Assembly: GCA_023525975.1 (NCBI GenBank)
Contig: CM042038.1
Location: 6,387,272-6,451,271, forward strand
Reading direction: 5' to 3'
Source of the DNA: Smallanthus sonchifolius
Taxonomy: Eukaryota > Streptophyta > Magnoliopsida > Asterales > Asteraceae
Length of the DNA: 64,000 nucleotides
The notes beneath the pieces were generated by a model. That model saw only the letters and a program-made list of their open reading frames with translations, did no database searches and was not told where the DNA came from. Position numbers and translations under genes: made by a program. Of the stretch, positions 45,457 to 55,089 are shown one piece after another (position 1 is the stretch's first letter; the number at the start of each line of letters is the position of its first letter).

Positions 45457-48400
45457 TGTTTCACCCCAACCGACGACGGATTAAATGTCGGTGCGGACGC
45501 GGTTTTTCAAAAAGCACAAGGTTTACTATTAAAGTTTAAATAATTTCATTAATACTTTCAAGTTTACAATACAAGTAACAAACAAAGCATAAAAAGATAC
45601 AAAGTTTATTTGGTAAGTAATCTAGGTCCAAAACATCCTAAGTGATCACAATAAATTTTCATGTTGATGTATCTGAAACATGTAAAGAAATCTGTCAACT
45701 AAAAATAGTTTGTGAGATATGAAGGTTTTGACACAATTTAACAAAGTCTTTGAAAAGTTTTACAATTCACTATGTCATGCATTCTATTGTGTAAGTGTGA
45801 GAGCAAAACATGTTAAACATTGTGCATATCAATCCTCTAACCAAGTTAGGCATAACCCGAGATTACCCTTAAAAGTTTAAAGTTTAAATTCAGTAACAAA
45901 CACCATGGGCTCCCCCCGAATGGTCAATCAATCTAGGTGGATTGGTCAAATACAATAGATCTATCATTGTTACTGTAGGCTTGATCAAAGTTAATGAATA
46001 TGCTAGTTTTAAGTTTAATTTAAGCATGCAAGTCTCAAAACATAATAACACAAAAATAAGCATATAAGCATAGTTGTACAAGAATTGTATAAGTTTGTAA
46101 GTTTGATACATGTTTCACCCCAAGTTTATATATAAAATAAAATGAAAAGGGGCTAAGTATACTCACTTTGAATGATGCAAGAGTGTCCAACGAGAATTTG
46201 GTGTAGCAAGATTTTAAGGGAGGATATCCTCATAACAAGCCTAAGAACACAAGTCTAAAGTTTCAAGTTTGATACTATAAGGCTATGGTAAAGTATCTAG
46301 GATTTCTAAGATTGACTAGGGTTCCGAATAAAAGACGGGAATGTTTGTGTTTATAAAGTTTAGATGTAAAGTTTCAAATAAGGTTTTGAATAAATAACAC
46401 AAGACTTGGATATCAAAGTTTAATAATTTTATTGTCTAGAATAATTATTAATTAAAAATAATTATTTAGAAAGCTTTATAATTATTAATTACATAAGTTA
46501 GGTAATAATAATTTAAAGTAGTTTTCTAGTATTTTATGAATAAGATTGTAAGGATAATTAAATTGAAAGACTAAATAATTATTAAAGATTACTAATAATT
46601 ATTTAAAGGTTAAATAATGATTAAGGATTCATAATAGTTATTTAAAGAATAAATAATTATTAAGGATGAGTAATTATCTAAAATAAATTAATCTAAATCT
46701 TTCAAGATTCAAGTATTTGTTTACAACTTCACTTGTATTTCAATAATTTTTAACATATGATTATGAGTTTACATAAATACATGCAATTATAAGTTTTAAA
46801 TAGTACTTCTTATAAAGTTTATATTTTGAACTATAAGTGTATAAATGTTTTTAAAGTTTCAAATGAAACCACAAGTTTATAAAATCTTAAGTAAAGTTTC
46901 CTTTAAGTTTATAAGTATTTAAATAAATTTTATAAGTTTATAAATATTTTAATGTTTCTATATTATTTTATAAATTTATAAACATTCTAAAAATAAATTA
47001 AGTATATTTATTTCTCCTGTTTAAATTTTACATAAACAAATAAGTTTTCTGTTTATATAAAATATAAGTTTTATAAAATGTACAAATCTAAGATTTATTA
47101 AGGTTATAGTGTTTGTTTTTATAAGTTTATAAATTTTATAACAATGTATATTTATTTTATTTCTTTTAAATAAATAAATAATTAGACAAGCCTTGAATGA
47201 ATTAGGTACAAATTTTATAAAAATACACAAGTTTATAAGTTTTCTAATTAATAGGTAAGTTTTATAAATTAGTCTGATTTTATAAATATTATATAAGTTT
47301 TCTGTTAAATGAAAGTTTAATAATTAATTTAAAGATTTGAAACAAAATAAGTTTATTATTTCAGAAAATAAATAACAAGTTAAAGTTTCTGAGTTTATAT
47401 TGAATGTATAAGTTTTATAAGGTTTAAAAGTGTTTTTATAGTTTTTAAGTATTTAAAACTATTTTTTAAGAATTAAATATCATGAGTTTAACTAAGTTTT
47501 ATTTAAAAAATGTTTCAGAATATAAAAGTGTAAATAAAATTGATTTTTAAGTTTATAAAAGTTTAACAGATTTTGTAAAAATAATTAAAAGATAAAAAAA
47601 AAACTGCTTAAAGACTAAAAAAAATGTAACAAAACTCGGGTTGGCCGGATTCGAACCCGAGCCACCCGAGTTCACACACAAACGCACAAACCACCCGACT
47701 ACGGGTTTCGTTGAGTGTAAACACGGAAAAGAAAACACATAAACACATTCTCAAATCGCCCACATTTTCCTTATGAACCATAGAATCAAATCCTCTTAAA
47801 TACGAACTGATTAACCCTCTGTCATTGAAAATTGACAGAGGCTTTCGTTCCTTGGATGAAAACGAAGATATTAACCATCGAAATTACCTAGATTGATAAT
47901 GAAACGAGTGCGAACGAGTTCAAGCTTCAGAAAGGCTGTTACTGGAACAAATCGGCGAATGCAGGTGCTGCACGACTGAATTGAGTGTTCAGGAAGTTTG
48001 GGTGAGGTGTCCTAACTGGTTTTTATAGCCAATTTTATCATTTAATGTTGGTACCGTTGGGGAGATTACGGGGGGATAAACCGAGTTTGAATTCGAATTA
48101 CACGGGCGTTAGGCTCGAAATTGGGCATTAAATTTCGTTGGGTTACGGTCGCATACATGAAAGGAAGCCCGAGGTTCATTGAATTTGGCCGATAACGCGT
48201 TTTCAGAAATTTGAGTCTAAAAACCGGTTTGGAGAGGGTTCGAACCTGCGATTGGTTTCAGAATCCGGAGTTTAGGTAATTGCACAACAGGTCCCTATAG
48301 TTTCTAGTTTTTATTATTTTATGCTAAGACTTAGGATTTAGTTTAAAAACAAGTTTCCAGAAATGACAGTTTCAGTCCCTCGACTTCATAAATATGTTTT

Positions 48401-48762
48401 ATCTTTATAAAAACTAAATAAGTTTTATTCTATAAATTTATAAAATAATTTTTAAGATTTAAGTATTTTTAAAATAAGTTTATTAATTATATTATTTATA
48501 TAACTACAACTTATAAAGTTTTAAGAATTTTAATATATTCATTTATAAGATACATATATATATTATAAATCTCATATATATATGTATATTTACATATATA
48601 TATATATATATATATCAAGTATATTTGTGTTTCCTAAATATATATCAATTGAATCAATATTTATTATTTAAGAAAATAGTTTTACTAAAATTTCAAGTTT
48701 TGAATTTATAATACGTGCAAGGGTTTTAGGAAAGTGTAGGTCGAAAAATCCTGGATATTACA
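45457..48762 (-). mobile_element. Solo LTR (3.3 kb, probably Ty3/Gypsy)
   Basis: On the minus strand it starts TGTAATATCCAGGATTTTTC and ends GGTTGGGGTGAAACA, the TG...CA form. GAGAA flanks it exactly at 45452-45456 and 48763-48767. There is no polyprotein, primer-binding site or second LTR, so it is a solo LTR. The first bases, TGTAATATCC, recall long LTRs of plant Gypsy (Tekay-type) elements. The middle (46340-47600) is an AT-rich field of AAGTTTATAAG-type motifs. TGTTTCACCCCAA recurs inside at 46111. A tRNA-like text lies at about 47640-47705. Confidence 0.8.
47640..47705 (-). other. tRNA-like segment inside the solo LTR
   Basis: The minus strand reads GTAGTCGGGTGGTTTGTGCG, then GGCTCGGGTTCGAATCCGGCC, a B-box and T-arm-like stretch. 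The A-box region is poor and no complete cloverleaf forms, so it is not called a tRNA gene. It may be a captured SINE head. Confidence 0.4.
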
Positions 48763-49675
48763 GAGAAGATGTGGGTGTAGGCATTTCCAATATATGTAGT
48801 TATATTAATTTTTTTTAAAAATAATCTAAAATCTACGTCACCACTCCAAATCAACATAAAAAAAACATTCTAAAAAACCATATTAAAACCTATATTTTAA
48901 ATAAAATATGAAAACTGCGTGACTTAATTAGAACACTTTTTAAACTTAAGTGATCAAATTAAAACACTTTTAAAACTTTGTTAGTATTCTACAAAATTAT
49001 CCCTTTAAAAAATATAACCCTAAAGTTTAACATCTATCCACTTCATAGACTACTCATGTTACAGTTTAGTAAATAGTAAGACCACGAGTGTAATATTTCA
49101 TAGTTAGTGACCATAGATGCAATATGGAGATACCAAGATCATCCGTGTAATTAACTATTAATAATTTAAGTTAAAAAGTTTGCGAAAATTATATTTAACT
49201 TTTTCTAAATATTTCATTTTTGGGCTCATGAAAGTGTCGAAAAGCCAAGTTGCAAAACAATCCGCTTGACTAAATCACTGGCTTCGATAATTTTCTTTAA
49301 TAAATTATGAAAACCCAAACGGAGTCCCTGTGGGGTGCGTAAAGCTTGACATTATTATGCGGACCTCTGTACCTGATTATAACTCACCCGTCCCTTTCAC
49401 ACCCTTTTCGTTAAATTGCATTTTGGACGGTATCCAAATATAAAATACAGATTTTGCCCCCTAAAACCAGAATTTACATTTTTTTAACAGTTTAGCCTCA
49501 AACATTTTTAAAATCCATTTTTTTAATCGTAAATATACTGCTCAGCATAGATTATTATCACCAATATATGAGTTTAAATTATTAAAATTTATTTTATTTT
49601 TAATACATATATTTATACCACTTTATTTCTTTTAGAATACCATGATTTTTTTAATACATAGATTAGGTTTTTGAG

Positions 49676-49815
49676 GGTGGGTTAGACATTTTGGTTTAGT
49701 TTTTGGGTTTAGTTTATGTTTTTGGAGGGGTGGGTTGGGGTGGAGGTTTTGGGGGGTGGATGGGGTGGGTTTAGGTTTTTGGGTGGGGGGTTAGGTTTTT
49801 GAGGGGGGGTTAGAG
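49676..49815 (+). repeat. G-rich tract with GGTTTTTGGG/GGGGTTAGG motifs
   Basis: Strings such as GGAGGGGTGGGTTGGGGTGG and GGGTGGGGGGTTAGG give many G-runs of three or more on one strand. The partial TTAGGTTTTTGGG phrase is only faintly like the plant telomere repeat. Confidence 0.7.
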
Positions 49816-49888
49816 TTTTAGGTGTACTACACATATGCAGTAGAAGTTTTTTGATTTTTTCATGAAAATGAGTTTCTAGTGAACTCAC

Positions 49889-49891
<3 letters not shown>

Positions 49892-49937
<46 letters not shown>
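49892..49937. repeat. (AT)n microsatellite
   Basis: An uninterrupted AT run of about 23 repeats. Length in an assembly is often unreliable. Confidence 0.9.
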
Positions 49938-49941
<4 letters not shown>

Positions 49942-51004
49942 GAGAGATTTATTACAGAACACTAAATAACTGCGAGAACAAACTTAAATTGTTTAATTTC
50001 TTGATCTATGATTTATATTTTTTAAAATTTGTACTTCATACATATAAATATGCATGTTTATATACAGAAAAACCCATTAAACAATATTTTGAATATGTTT
50101 TTATACATTTGAAAGTTTACCTACACATGTTTAGATTATGTGTTGGTAAAATAACCTATACATCCTACGTAGTAATTACATATGTGTAGGTTGTTTAAAT
50201 AAACGAAATTTAATCAATTTTTTTATAAATTTTTTGAGAGATGAATAAACATTGCATTTCTATCAATTTCTTAAATTTCAAAACTTTTTAAGATTGAAAA
50301 AATGATGGATTCATTTTGTTCCCAATGTTCTCGCAATATTTAGTGTTATGAATTGAACCTTCCCCTATATATATATATTCCTTAACTTTGACAAAATTAC
50401 AGGTTTTATCTCAACATATTTGATTTTGTTAAACTGACGATCCCTATGATAGATTTTGTCATTCATTTTCTTAAGAAGTAACGAAAATATCCTTTTAAAT
50501 TTAAAAGGTTAAAAAAAAACAAAAATAAAAAAAAAACTCAACAATAAATAGTGAGACCCACAATCCTACCCAACCCCCCCCACCCACCCCACACATGTCT
50601 TCATCTTCTGCCTTTTCATATAAACCCTCAAAACAACAAAGCCCCTCCCCTCCCCTTCCCTTTCTTCCCATAATTGTCGGTTCATCGACGCTGACCATCG
50701 AATCATGTGGTGCACCCTAACACTTGTTACTCGATTCCTTCTTTGTTACGACCAACAGTAGCCGGCGACGAGCTACGGGGAAAGTAATATGACAACCATT
50801 CACAAATTATGCAATCGCTGGAACTGATGGTGATGACCGGATAACTGGATAAGGTAATCCGACATGGACCATCTGTGTAATTAACTCTATTTATAATTAC
50901 ATTTACGGACTAGTATAATAATATGTAATCGAAAAGGTTTTCCTATAAATAAGAAAGCTTACTGCTTTTATACGGTGTTAAGTTTGTTTTTTATAAGACA
51001 TTGG

Positions 51005-52530
51005 TTAGGTGTGACAAAGGGGAAGTTGTCATCGTTGAATCAGCCATGTCTGTATATAGATCTGATATGTGGCCGGTCAAAGCATCGATAGTCGTGATTA
51101 GAGAATCTGTACCCTAGAAAAACACAAGGTGTTGAACGAAAGTCCATACTGTGACGGTTGTATGGTCGAAGATGAGGGAAGCATTGACAATCAAAGACTC
51201 GAATAAAAGAAAAACCGGGAGAGCGGTTGAACAAGTGTTTGAAAGGCGAAACACGAGAGAAAGTGCGAGAAGGTATACGATCGATGAGATAAACAACGGT
51301 GTCAAAGGCAAAATAGGCTAGAAGTGTAAGAAAAATTCAACAATGTGGCGATGACGACGTTCAACAACACTACTTTGTTCGCTAGTGTGAGGGCAATATA
51401 GTTTGTGAACAATGACTAGAGAAGTAAATAATGACGACAAATGACGAAATTCACCGCCTCGGTATGTTTTAACATTTTTAACTTTTGTATTAAATTGACG
51501 TTCAACCATAGTAACAAACATCAAATTTATGAGTTAATGGAAAAATCCACGTATAACGAGAATAATGATCAACACAAAGCATGAAGTAACGATGTCCATC
51601 AAAATATAACACAGGTGCAGGGCCTCAAACATCACAATAAATTAAATGAGTAAAGTTTGAATTGTGAAAAGTAGCATTAGGTAATGACAACTTTGTAGAT
51701 TTGCCTAAATGGCAAGTGGTACATGAGATAGATGACAAGCATGTGGAACAAGAAGTGAAAAACTAGAAAAGATAAAATTGAAAAGATGCTGACGTGGATG
51801 ACTGAACCTTTATCGCCAAATAGTTGATGAAGTCCTAGTAGCAGATAAGGCTTCTTATGAAGATATCGTAGTTGAGGAAGGCAAAAAGAGTAAAGACCTT
51901 GTTCACTGGGGACAGTGAGAAGGGTAGTGCGTGTAGACTTGCCCTTCACAGCAAAGAAAGAATGAAATTCAAAGAAGATATTGTTATCTACACATAATTT
52001 TTTTTTGACAGAAAGAGGACTTTTCATAATTTCAAGAACATGAATAATGTTAGATATAGAGAAAGTATTATTGGAAGAGGAGAATTTGGAGGAACCAATA
52101 TGGAGAATAAGGAGTCCCTTACTATTACCAACATGAAATGAGTCATTAACATAGTAAGCCTCAAACTTGTCTACTCCTGATAAATATGGGGTAACATTGA
52201 TGTTGGCTCTAGCCTCAAACAAATTTGTGTGAGTTGTGAGAAGCTTTCTCAGACAGGAAAGGGTTGTCTCGTCCCCTTTCATTTAGAGCTTATTAGGTGT
52301 TGTCTTAAGCGTATATTCTCGCGAGGAAGTGTGGGGAACGTATACATGTGCAAGGAATCCTAAAGTTCACGATAGGTTGTTCAAGTTTTCTCTGGACATG
52401 GAATTGAACAGTCAATATATCCAGATAGGTTGTTGGTTATCAGAAATGGCTGAAGCATTGTTCTCTAGTAGCCATACTTTGTTGGAGAGAGAGAGTGAAA
52501 ACAAACTTGTGTAAGTTGTGAAAAGCTTTC
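51005..52530 (-). pseudogene. Decayed Ty1/Copia polyprotein relic
   Basis: On the minus strand, broken frames read, in order, a Gag fragment (about 52300-52520), a protease/pre-integrase segment (NVTPYLSGVDKFEAYYVNDS, FHVGN; 52282-51677), an integrase core segment (VERQFNTKVKNVKTYRGGEF, SEQSSVVERRHRHIVE; 51524-51318) and the integrase C-terminal region (FNRSPGFSFIRVFDCQCFPH; 51234-51040). Several frameshifts and stops separate them. Reverse transcriptase and both LTRs are not found, so it is a truncated, old copy. It differs from the young element in the LCR intron. Confidence 0.8.
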
Positions 52531-52997
52531 TCAGCTAAAGTAATTACAGTAATAACGGCCATTATTCTAAGACTTTCGTGCGAAACTAAACCAGGTGTAA
52601 GTTAACGTCCGGACAAACTTGTAAGCTTTCAGGTGAAACTGATTTAGGCAAAAATTGAACTTTCATGTGAAAACTGGTAATCAAAAGTTGCAACTTTCGT
52701 GTGAAACTTCCAAGTGAAAGTTCTGTAACTTTATAATTGTATTGATTGTATATCATTAGAGTTAAAATGAGAATTATATATAATAACCATATTTAAAAAA
52801 TACTATATTTTAATATTATTAATTACAACATGACCTACTAATTAACCAAATAAAATGTTTACCTACCCCTTATTTATAGTAGATTAAACCAATCCTAATT
52901 ACTCTCCAAAACTTAATAAAGATAATACTAGATATACACTAATCTCTAATAATTAGTTTTAAATACTACTGATGATAATAATCCACGTATCCTTATC

Positions 52998-53013
52998 AAG
53001 ATCAACTCCAAGT
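52998..53013. repeat. SINE target duplication, left copy
   Basis: AAGATCAACTCCAAGT here and AAGATCGACTCCAAGT at 53128-53143 differ by one base. Confidence 0.8.
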
Positions 53014-53127
53014 ATCATTAGGGTGGTAATCCAATAGTAGAGACAAAACATCTTAAACACCTAAAAGAGTTAAAGGTCATGAGTTCAAGTTCAACTAAAG
53101 TAAAGAAATTTGCCGTTAAAAAAAATA
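53014..53127 (+). mobile_element. tRNA-derived SINE (114 bp)
   Basis: It has a tRNA-like head GGGTGGTAATCCAATAG, a B box AGGTCATGAGTTCAAGTTC and an A-rich tail, and is flanked by a 16-bp target duplication with one mismatch. It sits about 280 bases upstream of the inferred SPL transcript start. Confidence 0.75.
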
Positions 53128-53392
53128 AAGATCGACTCCAAGTCTCTTATATTTATTAGTTTAAATTGCTAAATATTTGTGACATCTAGATAAACTCTCT
53201 TTTATAAGAAAATGCAACAAAAGTAATGTTGGATATTTAACAGGGACCGAAGTGCAAATTTACCTTTCTTCTTTTCCACACTATTCACACAGTAAAAAAG
53301 CTCCCCCGCCATTATTACACTTTCACTTTCTCTCTCTACCTTTCTTCATTTGGTAAAGTGTAAATCTTCAGATTTTCTTCATTTTTCGTGGA

Positions 53393-55065
53393 ATGTTGCA
53401 GACTCTATCCGTGATCGGTAAGCTCTCATTGCTATTTATAACACAAATCTTCGGTATCTAAATCGTCTCAAATTTTCAGCCTTTTTAGCATAATTTTTGG
53501 CAACTCGTAAGTACATTTGAAGCAGATTATTATCATCATGATTACCGCTTTAGCCGTTGTTTTCTGTTTTTGATTGATCTCAAAAGCTAGGTTTCCCGTT
53601 TTGGAAACCCTAATTTTGGAAATCTACAGTGTGTTTCGAAAAAAAAGGAAATTGTAGGGGATGATATTAATTACTTTTGCATTAATTAATGATTTTATTA
53701 GGAACTTTTGTGCCTGTGAATATATTAACGAATTAATGATTAATTAAGTTTGAGTGTTTGACAATGGAAATGATTTTCCCCCTTTTGTATTGTTTTGTCG
53801 GTTTGCTGGGAAAATGACGTTTCTGCGTAAAGAGCGATCCACATCCACTCAAAACGGTGTCGTTTTCTACAAGTTCATAGTTGTTTGTTTGCTTTCTATA
53901 CATAATGGCTGGGGACCATTTTTTCATATGGTTTTATTTTTGTGAGGATAATTATGTTGCTAAATAAATACTCTTTCATAAACAAACAACCTTTTTCTGT
54001 GCATATATTCAAGAATATGTTACTGGATTAGTGCGGCCAATGTCTCGATGCAGGGGCGGTTCAAGGGGAAGTGAAATTAAGCATGGGCTTTTGGTCCTCA
54101 AATAGAAAAAAATTATATATATAGATAATTTGGGCTTTGAGATTGTTGAAGGTGTGGTTTGTGGTCTATAATTATGCATATGCACAGATAATCATAGGTT
54201 CGAAAGCATTTTTTTCTTGACGAAAAGGCCCCAGTTTTATTATATGCTTTGGGCCTCCAAAAAGCCGGAGACGACCCTGCATATTGGTCAGTAGGTATTG
54301 ATGGTCCCGTGTGTTTGGTAACTAAAAAAAGAATCTTACTGGATTATGCTGCATTTTATGTAGGTGAAAATGCAAGAAAGTGTGATATTCTAATCTATTT
54401 TTTTTTACCAATATATGCTGCATACTTGGTTAATTCAACATACTCTAATTACTAATTAGAATTTTCCACCATAGTAATAAGTTTTGAACATTTAATGAAT
54501 AATGTACTGAGCTTTCTTGCAGTTTGTCATTACTGATAAGTGCAAAAGAGTCCTAAAGATACATGGTTCAATTTGAATTTTGTAGCTTGTTGGTATGTTG
54601 TGACCATTATTTTGTTGCTACTGTTTAGTCTTATTCACTCAGTACTTTGCATATGCTGTCCCTTTGGAAGAAAGGATAGGAGTCTTTTATTTTCTTTTTA
54701 TTGTCTTTCAATTATTGGTGTTAGTGTATAGAATAATACAAAACCGTTGAAAAAAGGGATACTTCAGTCACCATATTATCATGAAGGTATACTTTGTAAA
54801 GGTGTCATTTTGATAGAGGGCGACCATAAAGCATGAATTTTAGGTATATTTACCATATTTTACATATTATTGGTGTTTATTTTGCTTATCAGTCATTGAA
54901 TTCCACTTGGGTGCCTTCTTTCTTGCCTAATCAAATTTCAAGCATTTTATGTCGGTTAATTGGTTGTTCTTCTGAATCCAATCTAACTTTATCTTGTTTT
55001 TTTTTATCTAGATGTTACAGATCTGAAGTCAACATCTCTTACATATAAGAGTACCAATTGAAAAC
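53393..55065 (+). promoter_or_regulatory. Possible spliced upstream ORF of SPL
   Basis: If the leader intron is removed as proposed, ATG at 53393 opens a frame of 25 bases in the first exon that continues at 55012. It stops at a TGA at 55063-55065, 24 codons in all (starting MLQTLSVID). The stop lies 24 bases before the SPL start codon. It depends fully on the inferred splice. Confidence 0.35.
54051..54279. mobile_element. hAT-like MITE in the SPL leader intron
   Basis: The ends are CAGGGGCGGTTC and, read inward from the right, CAGGGTCGTCTCC. The interior shows GGGCTTTGG and a matching GGCCTCC pair near the ends, as in the CAGGGGCGG class of plant hAT elements. No convincing 8-bp target duplication is seen, so the borders are less sure than for the copy at 40063. 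Confidence 0.55.
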
Positions 55066-55089
55066 AATCTGAGCAAATAGTCTTACCAA

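Larger units (their letters stand above)
48768..51004. other. Intergenic sequence with simple repeats
   Basis: No gene is seen. It holds a G-rich tract (49676-49815) and an (AT)n run at about 49892-49937, listed separately. Positions 50560-50870 are C-rich and resemble 43770-43900 (CACCCCAC, TCTTCATCT), suggesting two copies of an undetermined repeat. Confidence 0.45.
53340..55089 (+). promoter_or_regulatory. SPL 5' UTR with a 1.6 kb leader intron (inferred)
   Basis: A CT-rich leader begins near 53330 (CTTTCTCTCTCTACC). It has a consensus donor after GTGATCG (GTAAGC at 53418), and a T-rich acceptor TTTTTTTTTATCTAG ends at 55011. Removing 53418-55011 joins two leader exons 5' of the ATG at 55090. 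The intron carries a hAT-type MITE (54051-54279). The transcript start is not determined. Confidence 0.55.

Noticed and set aside
47640..47705. tRNA gene inside the long solo LTR
   Set aside because: Only the T-arm half is convincing. The acceptor stem and A box do not pair.
49676..49815. Interstitial telomere repeat
   Set aside because: The plant TTTAGGG unit is not present in tandem. Only loose T/G-rich similarity is seen.
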